The notes: generated by a model from the letters alone, not told the origin. DNA of 34,863 bases from Microcaldota archaeon (GCA_021792235.1 JAJYVC010000004.1:1-34863); one strand, 5' to 3'. Positions 15,358 through 23,300 are shown, counted from the first letter of the stretch. Translations and numbers: made by a program.

Positions 15358-16416
15358 TTGGCTGTAGCCCTCGGCAAGCTGATAGCGGACGTGAAGGAGC
15401 AGATAGACTTCAATGACATATCTGGCAAGGTAATAGCTGTAGATGCCTACAACACAATATACCAATTCCTCTCCATAATACGGCAGCCTGACGGAAGTCC
15501 TCTTGTGGACTCGAAGAATAGGGTCACTAGCCACCTTTCAGGAATACTCTACAGGACCTCCAACTTGCTAGAATACAAGATAACACCAGTATACGTATTT
15601 GACGGCATACCACCGGTCCTGAAGAGGAGGACGCTCGAAGCCAGGGCAGCTCGAAGGGCAGCAGCTCTGAGCGAGTGGAGCAAGGCAAAGGCTGCGGGCC
15701 AAATCGAGGAGGCCAGGATGCATGCCATGGCGAGCACAAGGATCAATGCAGAGATAATAGCTGGCTCAAAGGAACTGCTGAGGCTCATGGGCATACCATT
15801 CATACAGGCACCAAGTGAGGGAGAGGCTCAGGCTGCATCGCTTGCAAGGGATGGCCTAGTCTACGCGAGCGCAAGCCAAGATTATGATTCGTTCCTCTTC
15901 GGCGCAGAGGTGGTAATAAGGAACCTGACCATAAGCGGCAGGAGGAAGCTACCAAGGAAAAACGTGTACATAGACGTGAAGCCCGAGCGTGTGCGTCTAA
16001 GCAAATTGCTGAGCAGCCTTGGTATAAGCAGGGAGCAACTCATAATGCTAGGCATGCTCATGGGCACAGACTTCAATAGCGGCATAGACAAGGTTGGTCC
16101 TATGACTGCGCTGAAGATAGTAAGGGAGCACAGTACGCTTGACGGCGTTGTGAAATACGTTGGCGAGAAGTACGGCATCGAATTCGACGCCGATCCTGGC
16201 GAGGTCTTCGGGCTCTTCGAGCATCCGGAAATCGACAAGATTGCGCCAGAGAGGTTCAGTGCCATGCTTTCAGAGGCAAAGCCGGACAAGTCGGGCATAA
16301 TGCAATTCATGTGCGACAAGCATGAATTCTCAGCGGAAAGGGTGTCAAAGGTTGCCGAGAGGCTGCTGGAGCTTCGCGGGAACAAGGGCCAGAAAGGGAT
16401 AGGCAATTGGTTATGA
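15358..16416 (+). CDS. fen: Flap endonuclease 1
   Basis: The 352-residue nuclease removes 5' flaps in Okazaki-fragment maturation and repair. Metal-site acids lie in VIAVDAYN, FDGIPP, SEGEAQAA, SQDYDS and GTDFNSG. The C-terminus ends with the PCNA-binding box QKGIGNWL, a QxxIxxWL variant of the usual motif. The only start that keeps the conserved N-terminus is TTG at 15358, giving MAVALGKLI; the usual Gly2 is Ala. GGGT lies about 9 bases upstream inside mbf1. Confidence 0.95.
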   Translation: MAVALGKLIADVKEQIDFNDISGKVIAVDAYNTIYQFLSIIRQPDGSPLVDSKNRVTSHLSGILYRTSNLLEYKITPVYVFDGIPPVLKRRTLEARAARRAAALSEWSKAKAAGQIEEARMHAMASTRINAEIIAGSKELLRLMGIPFIQAPSEGEAQAASLARDGLVYASASQDYDSFLFGAEVVIRNLTISGRRKLPRKNVYIDVKPERVRLSKLLSSLGISREQLIMLGMLMGTDFNSGIDKVGPMTALKIVREHSTLDGVVKYVGEKYGIEFDADPGEVFGLFEHPEIDKIAPERFSAMLSEAKPDKSGIMQFMCDKHEFSAERVSKVAERLLELRGNKGQKGIGNWL

Positions 16417-16424
16417 ATCGGGTC

Positions 16425-16479
16425 ATATGTTGAACATATTGCCTAAGAGTTCTCCACGCAGCAGAAAATCATTTTAAAT
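16425..16479 (+). promoter_or_regulatory. Promoter of the small basic protein with an upstream palindrome
   Basis: ATTTTAAAT at 16471-16479 is a TATA box about 31 bp before ATG 16506. About 32 bp further upstream is ATATGTT-G-AACATAT (16425-16439), a perfect 7-bp inverted repeat around one base, which could be an operator or part of fen termination. GTGAT at 16498-16502 is the ribosome binding site. Confidence 0.5.
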
Positions 16480-16505
16480 CTTCGACATAATAAGTAAGTG
16501 ATAAC

Positions 16506-16622
16506 ATGGTACAAAAAACAGTAAAGAGAAAGCACAGGAAGGTTGGGCATCACGTAAGGAAGAGGATAGCGGGTAGGGCAAAGAAGGCATCAAGGGCTAA
16601 GTTGAGAAGGCACAGGCGCTAA
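16506..16622 (+). CDS. Very basic 38-residue protein
   Basis: I do not recognise this protein. The 38 codons start MVQKTVKRKHRK and end RRHRR. About 22 of 38 residues are Lys, Arg or His, there is no acidic residue and there is no Cys. It has a well-placed TATA box (16471-16479), a GTGAT ribosome binding site (16498-16502) and a strong hairpin/T-run terminator (16639-16673), so it is a real and probably well expressed unit. A ribosomal, nucleoid or RNA-binding role is plausible from composition alone. It does not look like eL41 or eS30. Confidence 0.75.
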   Translation: MVQKTVKRKHRKVGHHVRKRIAGRAKKASRAKLRRHRR

Positions 16623-16638
16623 GTCCCACTGTGCAACC

Positions 16639-16673
16639 GACCTGCCGCATTGGGCGTGCAGGTCTCTTTTTTT
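16639..16673 (+). terminator. Hairpin plus T7 terminator
   Basis: GACCTGC (16639-16645) pairs with GCAGGTC (16658-16664), with an inner CGC/GCG extension, and is followed by seven T (16667-16673). It lies 17 bp after the stop of the small basic gene. Confidence 0.75.
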
Positions 16674-16729
16674 GTCAGCTGCAAATAAGTCAGCAATTCT
16701 AAGTATGCTCTCTTAAAGTTCTGCGCATT

Positions 16730-17305
16730 CTACACTATGTCCCTGTACATTTTGTCATTGAATTCATAGGCCGTGGTGTCATCACGATCTATACTCAGCT
16801 CATCAAGCAACGCGCCAAGGTTGGCGAAGTCTCTTACTCCCTTCTCCAGGTCCACTGCCATTATTTTCCCTCCGAATTCAGCGTAGACTATGAATGACCT
16901 ATCAGTCTCCTTTGCCACTACTATGATCCTTGACGAGACGTTCCCTATGGCGATCAGCAGACTGCATAGGAGCACAGCCTTGTCGAATATATCTCCGGCA
17001 GAATATCTTATGGTCTGATCCGGCTTCAGCCAGAACTGTATCGGAAGTGATATCGGTGTTATCCTACCCTTAACATACTGGTATGAGAGCCTTACTGCCT
17101 CTGGAAAATTCTCATCGTAGTTGAAGACCGGAAAATTACCCTCAATCTCCTTTGCAAGCAGCACGACATTATCATCGTTCGGAGTCACCAGTTTGGGCAA
17201 ATCTGCAAGATAAAGGCTCTCCTTCTCCTCTATGAGCTCCTTGTAGCGCATTATTATTTCCAGGTAAATGCTGTTGTACGCCTTAAGGGCTCCATTTTCG
17301 TCCAT
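16730..17305 (-). CDS. Transglutaminase-like protein, probably without catalytic residues
   Basis: The 191-residue protein has a helical N-terminal half and a C-terminal block, AGDIFDKAVLLCSLLIAIG then SRIIVVAKETD, FIVYAEFGGKIMAVDLEKG. This resembles archaeal transglutaminase/protease-fold proteins of the form GDCxDKAxLLxxLLRAxG followed by His and Asp strands. The catalytic Cys position appears to be Ile and no His lies in the expected strand, so it may be a non-catalytic member. It is alone, with GTGATGGGAG before the ATG. The family call is tentative. Confidence 0.5.
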   Translation of the reverse strand: MDENGALKAYNSIYLEIIMRYKELIEEKESLYLADLPKLVTPNDDNVVLLAKEIEGNFPVFNYDENFPEAVRLSYQYVKGRITPISLPIQFWLKPDQTIRYSAGDIFDKAVLLCSLLIAIGNVSSRIIVVAKETDRSFIVYAEFGGKIMAVDLEKGVRDFANLGALLDELSIDRDDTTAYEFNDKMYRDIV

Positions 17306-17372
17306 CTCCCATCACTCATATATGTACAAATAGCTTTTAACGGTTACTCTTATAGAATCTATATCAAAGCAA

Positions 17373-17436
17373 GGCGATGCAATTAGCAATCGCCAGTGTT
17401 AGTGGGCCAAAAGTGCGATAGCATGACAATTAGCAA
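17373..17436 (+). other. Hairpin and direct repeat in a 203-bp intergenic spacer
   Basis: The spacer 17306-17508 holds no supported gene. GGCGAT (17373-17378) pairs with ATCGCC (17389-17394), extended by GC/GC across a one-base bulge with loop AATTA. CAATTAGCAA occurs at 17380-17389 and again at 17427-17436, 47 bp apart, upstream of the hydrolase TATA element (GCTTTAATATC, 17477-17487). These could be regulator sites or chance. Confidence 0.3.
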
Positions 17437-17508
17437 AATAACAGAAAGCAATGCACATAATGCCAAAATGGGTAACGCTTTAATATCATTTTATACATAT
17501 ATGTTAAT

Positions 17509-18867
17509 ATGGCATTCACTATGGGGGCTCTGAGAATCAAATCCACCAACGAAGGCCATCAAGGCATTGTCGCCTCAGCTGTAGTGCAGCAATCAGTTGC
17601 TGCTACTACAGATAGAGAGCCTATCAAGATTGAAGCGAATGTGAATGGTGAAGCAAAGCGCCTATTTGTGCCAGCCAAGCTCTACGATGAGCTTGAGTCA
17701 GCGTTGGGCCGTCCGCTTACAAAAACAGAAGCAAAGGAGATACTTTCATCGCAATCAATGCTGAAGACCATTGAGAGGAAACTAAATTCTAGGGAGGAGA
17801 GCTCAACCGATGCTGTAGCACAGCCAAGGCAGCTTACTGACGCCGAATGCAGGCAGATTCTGCTATTGAATGGCGTCCAGGAAAACAGTACACGGGTTAA
17901 GGACAAACCAAACGCATTTTATCTTGAGGCTGGAGATCCAAGTAAGGATACTGTGCTGCTCATCCACGGCGGCGGAAAGTGTTCATCAATAAACTGGAAA
18001 TACCAGATACTCGACCTTTCAAGGAATTTCCATGTAGTTGCAGTAGACCTTCCTGGATATGGCAGCACTGCAAAGCCTGATGATCACAAGGTAACGCTAA
18101 AGTATATGCAGGACTTCATCGTCAGTTTCATGGACTCACTTGGCATAACCTCTGCAAACCTGGTGGGGAACTCGATGGGGGGCGGAGTGTCTGCAGGAGT
18201 GGCATACGACTATCCGCAAAGGGTTGACAAGCTGTTCTTGATAGCTCCAACAAATATAACCGATGTCAAGGTACCGTTAGCCGTGAAGGCAGCGGCTTCA
18301 GTGATACCGCTACCTATGGTCATAAAGCTAGCAAACAAGCTCAGCGACAGTGACAGGATTGTCAACATGGTACTTAGAGCTTTCAACAAGAACAAGTCGG
18401 ACGGAAATATTGACGAACTTCCTGCAGACTATCTCGCAAAGAACAAGAAGTACATCAAGGAATTCATGGGTAAGGATGGATTCGCTCCAGCATTCTGGGA
18501 ATACCTCGAGGATCAGTTCGCCGACTTCAAGGACGTGGTTAATCAGGTCAGGAGGCGCAGGAAGATCAATTCAGGTTTCAAAACAGTATACGATCTTGAC
18601 AAGTTCAAGATGCCTGTGGAGCTTGAACAGGGCGATGATGATCCGTTCTTCAGCATAAAGAAGGCGAAGAACGCAGCCGATCATCCAGAGAATGGCAAGG
18701 AGTTCAAGCAGATTGCACACTCGGGCCACGGACCACAGTACGATAGAGCAGAAGAGGTAAATTCAGACATAACTAAGTTTTTTGCGCCTGAATCTGAATC
18801 AAGGGATGAGGCAGACAAGGGCAGGTTCAGGTCCATGCTCAGCAATGTCTTTAGGAAGGTATCCTGA
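17509..18867 (+). CDS. Alpha/beta hydrolase with a long N-terminal extension
   Basis: The 452-residue protein has a hydrolase domain from about 135 to 430: oxyanion segment IHGGGKCS, nucleophile elbow GNSMGG (about 224-229), a candidate acid in EQGDDDPF (about 371-378) and the His in AHSGHGPQ (about 402-409). The triad therefore looks intact. Residues 1-130 are polar, with no signal peptide or match I recognise, and include a helical KTEAKEILSSQ stretch. A basic C-terminal tail follows the domain. Substrate (ester, amide or epoxide) is unknown. It starts leaderless from a TATA element at about 17477-17487. Confidence 0.85.
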   Translation: MAFTMGALRIKSTNEGHQGIVASAVVQQSVAATTDREPIKIEANVNGEAKRLFVPAKLYDELESALGRPLTKTEAKEILSSQSMLKTIERKLNSREESSTDAVAQPRQLTDAECRQILLLNGVQENSTRVKDKPNAFYLEAGDPSKDTVLLIHGGGKCSSINWKYQILDLSRNFHVVAVDLPGYGSTAKPDDHKVTLKYMQDFIVSFMDSLGITSANLVGNSMGGGVSAGVAYDYPQRVDKLFLIAPTNITDVKVPLAVKAAASVIPLPMVIKLANKLSDSDRIVNMVLRAFNKNKSDGNIDELPADYLAKNKKYIKEFMGKDGFAPAFWEYLEDQFADFKDVVNQVRRRRKINSGFKTVYDLDKFKMPVELEQGDDDPFFSIKKAKNAADHPENGKEFKQIAHSGHGPQYDRAEEVNSDITKFFAPESESRDEADKGRFRSMLSNVFRKVS

Positions 18868-18917
18868 CAGCCAAAGGATAATAATTGTTTGCGGGGCAAT
18901 CCTTAATCAGACCTTCT

Positions 18918-20225
18918 ATGCCTTCAGTACACGTATCCGAAGCGATAAGGAAGCATGGCGCCGATGTCCTGCTGCGGGGATGGGTGCACCGCAAAAGGCA
19001 GAGTGGCGGCATCATATTTCTGGTGCTCAGGGACGTAACTGGCCTTATCCAGGTTGCTGTAAAGAAGGATACAGTGAGCCTGGAATCGTGGTCTGCAGCT
19101 GAATCTGCAAGCATCGAATCTAGCATCGAAGTATCTGGAACAGTGAAGGAGGACAAGCGCTCTCCCACTGGCTTTGAGCTGGCCGCTTCCTCTTTCAGTA
19201 TGGTAGGGATGTCAGAACCGTTTCCTATAACTGAATACCAGAGCACCGAGTTGCTCCTTGACAAGAGGCACCTATGGCTCAGGAGCCAGAAGATGACTGC
19301 AGCGATGAAGGCAAGATCATTCGTATTCAAGTATGCAAGGGAATTCCTTGACAAGAAGGGCTTCTTCGAGATAACTCCGCCAATCTTGACACGAGCGGGA
19401 GGGGAGACTGGCGCAAACCTCTTCGAGACTGATTTCTTCGGAAGGAAGGCCTATCTTACCGAGTCCTCGCAGCTTTATGCAGAAGCGATGATATTCTCCT
19501 TGGAGAAGGTATACACGCTTGCACCTTCGTTCAGGGCGGAGCTCTCACGGACTACAAAGCATCTCGCAGAGTACTGGCACCTTGAGCCAGAGATGGCATA
19601 CTACGACAACAAGATGAGCATGTCACTACAGGAGAGACTCGTATCGCACATTGCGAAGAACCTTGCAAAGAATAACGAGGAAATGCTCAAGGAATTCGGA
19701 GTGAGCAAGGATGACTTGCTCAAGATAAAACCTCCGTTCAAGAAGCTTAGCTATGAGGAGGCGCTAGGCGCAATAAATGACAAGGGTTTTGTACTGAAGT
19801 GGGGCGATGACTTCGGCGTAGAGCATGAGAAGGCTCTCACAGAATGGGAAGAAAAGCCGGTATTTGTATACAACTGGCCAAAGGAGATAAAGCCCTTCTA
19901 TATGCCCATAAACCCAGAGGATCCACGAACCGTGTTGTGCTCTGACCTGCAGGCCCCCAAAGGACACGGTGAGATAATAGGCGGCAGCGAGAGAATATGG
20001 AAGATTGAGGAGCTTCGCGACAGGATGCAGGATGTAGAGAAGACAAAAGGAATAAAGTTCAACATGGCGAATTACGAATGGTGGATAGACCTCAGGAGAT
20101 ACGGATCCGTGCCGCATGCAGGGTTCGGCATGGGAATGGAGAGAATAATAAAATGGCTCCTCAATCTTGACCACATAAGGGATGCAATACCGTTCCCAAG
20201 GATGTCTAACAGGCTAGAGCCGTAA
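18918..20225 (+). CDS. asnS: Asparaginyl-tRNA synthetase (archaeal type)
   Basis: The 435-residue class IIb synthetase charges tRNA-Asn directly. The N-terminal OB fold starts with VLLRGWVHRKRQSGG. AsnRS rather than AspRS identity is shown by TESSQLYAEAMIFSLEKVY, YWHLEPEMAY, GGSERIW, RRYGSVPHAGFGMGMER (motif 3) and HIRDAIPFPR; AspRS would read QGGFGLGLER and ILFPRD. An in-frame TTG at 18885 exists, but ATG 18918 fits the family N-terminus. It appears monocistronic, downstream of the hydrolase by 50 bp. Confidence 0.93.
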   Translation: MPSVHVSEAIRKHGADVLLRGWVHRKRQSGGIIFLVLRDVTGLIQVAVKKDTVSLESWSAAESASIESSIEVSGTVKEDKRSPTGFELAASSFSMVGMSEPFPITEYQSTELLLDKRHLWLRSQKMTAAMKARSFVFKYAREFLDKKGFFEITPPILTRAGGETGANLFETDFFGRKAYLTESSQLYAEAMIFSLEKVYTLAPSFRAELSRTTKHLAEYWHLEPEMAYYDNKMSMSLQERLVSHIAKNLAKNNEEMLKEFGVSKDDLLKIKPPFKKLSYEEALGAINDKGFVLKWGDDFGVEHEKALTEWEEKPVFVYNWPKEIKPFYMPINPEDPRTVLCSDLQAPKGHGEIIGGSERIWKIEELRDRMQDVEKTKGIKFNMANYEWWIDLRRYGSVPHAGFGMGMERIIKWLLNLDHIRDAIPFPRMSNRLEP

Positions 20226-20265
20226 GGTATTAATATAACAAAACAGAAATAAAATTGGTGTAAAC

Positions 20266-21039
20266 ATGGCATATTCCCCATTTGACTACGGATCCAATCC
20301 TGCAGCTGTGAACACAATAATATTGGCATGTATGGACAGGAGGCTAAACGAAGAGGTGGACAGGCTGAATGAGGGAGACGCTGTCGTTCTCAGGAATGCC
20401 GGAGCGAACGTGCCTATGGCAGAAAAAGCGCTAAGGGAAGTGCTGAACACGTATCCTAATATAAGAAAAATACTTCTTGTGCCGCATCTGGACTGCGGAG
20501 CAATGGGCTTGGTATCAAGCACATTGGTGAACGGACAGAGTGCGGATCCGCGTGTTTATGCTGACCTGATTGCTCAGTTCAAGGGAAAGTTCAAGTCTAG
20601 GAAAGATCTGGAGGAGGACGTGAACTCAAAAATGCAGCTCGGCGCACTTGCGGATGTAATAGGTGATAGATCCTTGCTGCTGCAGAGCATACGCGTGGAT
20701 CCTGCCAGCCTATCTCTGCCTCCTGATGACAGGCCGCACTCACTTGTGGTGGTAAGGCCATCCCAGACCCATTATAGATACATGCTCGATGACATAAATC
20801 GTGCGCTTGGCAACGACGTGATGGGTATGGGTAGCACGTATGTGATCCAACCAGAGGACCATTCAAGCATACGGATAGCCGTCGAAAACCTTCACATAAA
20901 ACAGGTCGTATTCTTTGCAGAGTCCCACAAGGATACCGAGGCATCAAAGAAGGCTGCAAAGGCGCTCGAAGCAAGCGATTTTGCCAAAGGTGCAAGAATA
21001 CTTGTTGCAGAGAAGGGCAGGGCAAAGGTGCGCGGATAA
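20266..21039 (+). CDS. Beta-carbonic-anhydrase-like protein, possibly duplicated
   Basis: In the 257-residue protein, residues about 15-85 carry the beta-class pattern: ACMDRR (Cys zinc ligand plus Asp-Arg dyad), GDAVVLRNAGANV and LLVPHLDCGAMG (His and Cys ligands). This predicts zinc binding and possibly CO2 hydration. The second half (about 160-235) repeats the strand order, ending IKQVVFFAESHKDTEA where the first half has IRKILLVPHLDCGA, but lacks the Cys ligands. It could be a non-classical carbonic anhydrase homologue. TATA-like TATTAATATAA precedes it. Confidence 0.7.
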   Translation: MAYSPFDYGSNPAAVNTIILACMDRRLNEEVDRLNEGDAVVLRNAGANVPMAEKALREVLNTYPNIRKILLVPHLDCGAMGLVSSTLVNGQSADPRVYADLIAQFKGKFKSRKDLEEDVNSKMQLGALADVIGDRSLLLQSIRVDPASLSLPPDDRPHSLVVVRPSQTHYRYMLDDINRALGNDVMGMGSTYVIQPEDHSSIRIAVENLHIKQVVFFAESHKDTEASKKAAKALEASDFAKGARILVAEKGRAKVRG

Positions 21040-21119
21040 ACAAATCTACAGCAATTTTAATCGCACTGCCAAGCGTCAGGTATAAAAAACATTAAAGTAT
21101 ACTATATTCTGGCGATCAG

Positions 21120-21983
21120 TTGAATTTAGGATATGTGAAGAGCCTAGTCTCACTAACGAGAGTATACTCTTTGGGTAATGTACTTCTAATCACAGCATTG
21201 GCGCTAGCAACATCGTCAGTACATCTGACCGCAGACCCTAAATTTATCCTTACGCTAATAATGGGTATCCTGTTCTGGGTAGCATGCGTGTTCACCCTGG
21301 ACTTTATGCACAAGTCGATAGATGGTAGGGAGAAGCTATTGAATAAGTACATCCTTCTAATCCCACTGGCCCTTTTAATAATAATTTTCTTGGAGTATGC
21401 ACCATATGCAATACTAATCTTCATCGGTGCGATGGTGAGCGTGATACTTTACAGCATGAAATCCAAGAGTACTGGCGTATCTCACCTTCTGTTTTTGTTC
21501 AGGCCATTCACAGAGATAGGCATAATATATTCTGCAGCAATGATGTACGGTATTGACTTATACTACCAGCCACTACTTTTGCTTTCTGCAGTAGTATTCT
21601 TGATATCCTCATCAAGAAACATAATTGGGGATGCCAGGGACGCAAAGTTCGATAAGCACACGACACTGCCAAGGAAAGTCGGAGTAAACCAGACCTACTT
21701 TATAAGTGCGGTCCTCTTGCTTATACTGTTCCTAATAAACGGACTGAACTACGCACTCGTCCCATTAGTCTTCATATTGGCGCTACTGATATTCCGTTTG
21801 CATCCGTACATCCTGCACCGCATATACATCCTGTGCTCAGGATTCTTCTTTGCCTTACTGTTGTCCCAGCTCGGCGTCAGCCCAATGATAATAACAATGC
21901 TGCTTTTGGTAACTTCACTACTCAACTTCACATATAACCTGACTCCTAGGGTATCAAACCTGGAAAGGCCAAGATGGTTTTAG
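21120..21983 (+). CDS. UbiA-superfamily prenyltransferase-like membrane protein
   Basis: The 287-residue protein has about eight or nine hydrophobic helices. The second UbiA motif DARDAKFDK (about 182-190) is intact. The first is LDFMHKSID (about 60-68), where the usual NDxxDxxxD has lost Asn and one Asp. UbiA enzymes join prenyl chains to acceptors, for example in archaeal lipid or quinone synthesis, so this could be a diverged DGGGP synthase. The start is TTG 21120, preceded by TATA-like TTAAAGTATACTATAT at about 21092-21107. Confidence 0.7.
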   Translation: MNLGYVKSLVSLTRVYSLGNVLLITALALATSSVHLTADPKFILTLIMGILFWVACVFTLDFMHKSIDGREKLLNKYILLIPLALLIIIFLEYAPYAILIFIGAMVSVILYSMKSKSTGVSHLLFLFRPFTEIGIIYSAAMMYGIDLYYQPLLLLSAVVFLISSSRNIIGDARDAKFDKHTTLPRKVGVNQTYFISAVLLLILFLINGLNYALVPLVFILALLIFRLHPYILHRIYILCSGFFFALLLSQLGVSPMIITMLLLVTSLLNFTYNLTPRVSNLERPRWF

Positions 21984-22023
21984 CTTAATCGTCATCACCA
22001 AATGGAATGGCGCCGCACTGTAA

Positions 22024-23124
22024 TCATTCAAATAGAGACACGGAAAGGTATCCATTAGATATTGTCTTTTTAATCTGCTTAAATCCTATCTTTCTTTTAG
22101 CGACACAAGATATCATCCCTGACAGCATACCAGAAAACATGCCATAATCTATGTCATTATAAAATTTGGTGTATGGGAAATAGTCAACATTTATTACATA
22201 TTTTTTATTGGCCTCCATAATGGTGACATCTCCCCATCCAAAAGCAGACAAATAATCAATTATGGTCTTATTCTGCGGATTTTTTACGTTACCCAATATC
22301 CTCACACCTGCGGTAAACGCAGCGTAGTATACTTCCTTAGCATACTGCTTCAACCCCAATTCTAAAAGATAGAATCCATCACTGTCTATCATAAAATAAC
22401 GTTCATTGTTGCTAATCAATATGCCATCTTCCAATACGAAGATCCCCGCATCTATCAATTTTTTTAATGAGTAGTCCGAATATTTAAGTTGCCTAAGCTC
22501 ATTGAATTTTATGTACTCTAAAGAGGGCTCTAGTCCTGTTAATTCGGATTCGTGGAAAAATCGTTTTCCCATCTCGTCAAGGTATTTGCTTGGTGCATAC
22601 GTGAGCCGTGCAGTACCATTGTCTACATCTGATTCTTCCACAATTCCCTCAATAGTCTTATCCTGTAATATGTACGAAATAAGCCCAGCCGCACTGCCCA
22701 ACGGCAGAAAATATCCAAAGCCCAACCTTTCTATTATTACGAAATTTTTAAGATCGTAGGTGCAAACATTCCTAGTGAAATCTATGTTGAAATCTATGTT
22801 CTTAGCATAAGTTCCAGCTATCTGCTTATTTACCAAATCTATGTAATTTAGCAAATCCTGGTCCTGTTTGTCCTTCACCGTCATAAATCCTCCAAGAATT
22901 GCGTATGCATACCCAAATCTTTTGCCAGCAGAATATAATGCCTTTTGTGCATCAGGGCCTCTAAGCGTCATTGCTTTTTCAAGTTCTATCAGAAAGGTTT
23001 CAGGGATTAATACGCGCCTGGAGAATATTGGGGTTTTTCCGGATATCTTCAACAAGAGAAATCCAGGGTTACCTATGGTAACGGATCCATTCATTATATA
23101 ATTTTTGATATATGAAGAATCCAT
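22024..23124 (-). CDS. V4R/4-vinyl-reductase-like protein with two similar domains
   Basis: The 366-residue protein resembles V4R sensory or small-molecule-binding domains: IPETFLIELEKAM with GPDAQKALYSAGKRFGYAY (about 40-75) is the characteristic helix pair. The C-terminal third repeats the arrangement (YYAAFTAGVRILGNV, FPYTKFYND, GMFSGMLSGMISCVAKRK). A middle linker region carries SYILQDKTIEGIVE. V4R domains occur in archaeal regulators. It lies downstream of a KaiC-like gene on the same strand, so they may be functionally linked. Family call by pattern, moderate. Confidence 0.55.
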   Translation of the reverse strand: MDSSYIKNYIMNGSVTIGNPGFLLLKISGKTPIFSRRVLIPETFLIELEKAMTLRGPDAQKALYSAGKRFGYAYAILGGFMTVKDKQDQDLLNYIDLVNKQIAGTYAKNIDFNIDFTRNVCTYDLKNFVIIERLGFGYFLPLGSAAGLISYILQDKTIEGIVEESDVDNGTARLTYAPSKYLDEMGKRFFHESELTGLEPSLEYIKFNELRQLKYSDYSLKKLIDAGIFVLEDGILISNNERYFMIDSDGFYLLELGLKQYAKEVYYAAFTAGVRILGNVKNPQNKTIIDYLSAFGWGDVTIMEANKKYVINVDYFPYTKFYNDIDYGMFSGMLSGMISCVAKRKIGFKQIKKTISNGYLSVSLFE

Positions 23125-23129
23125 GACAC

Positions 23130-23249
23130 TTACCCGATTTTGTTGGCAAGATCTTTATCCTGCAGGATAATACTCAACCCACCCAACTGGATATTTTCCT
23201 TTTTCTGATATATAATACTTGCCAGGATTCGTGGAACAATCCTTCTCAT
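23130..23249 (-). CDS. Possible 39-residue small ORF upstream of the V4R-like gene
   Basis: The frame reads MRRIVPRILASIIYQKK and ends LSIILQDKDLANKIG, with its TAA five bases before the V4R-like ATG. AAGG lies eight bases before its ATG. The frame is continuous, without stops, from the TAG of the upstream KaiC-like gene. GLSIILQDK resembles GLISYILQDK in the V4R-like protein, so it could be a leader peptide, a domain remnant or chance. Expression is not shown. Confidence 0.3.
   Translation of the reverse strand: MRRIVPRILASIIYQKKENIQLGGLSIILQDKDLANKIG
23155..23170. promoter_or_regulatory. Perfect 16-bp palindrome upstream of the V4R-like gene
   Basis: TTATCCTGCAGGATAA is a perfect 16-bp palindrome located 31-46 bp upstream of the V4R-like ATG, abutting a weak TATA-like GATAAAGAT on the minus strand. 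The position suits an operator that blocks TBP/TFB. It also falls inside the possible 39-residue ORF, so the two readings compete. Confidence 0.45.
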
Positions 23250-23300
23250 ATATATGCCTTCATTCCAGAGTGTTAATAAACTGCACTGCCACTTTAAATA

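Noticed and set aside
17424..17531. 35-codon frame starting ATGACAATTAGC upstream of the alpha/beta hydrolase
   Set aside because: It covers the hydrolase promoter and start in another frame and has no ribosome binding site.
18885..20225. Annotation as aspartyl-tRNA synthetase
   Set aside because: Motif 3 and the C-terminal IPFPR ending are those of AsnRS, not AspRS.
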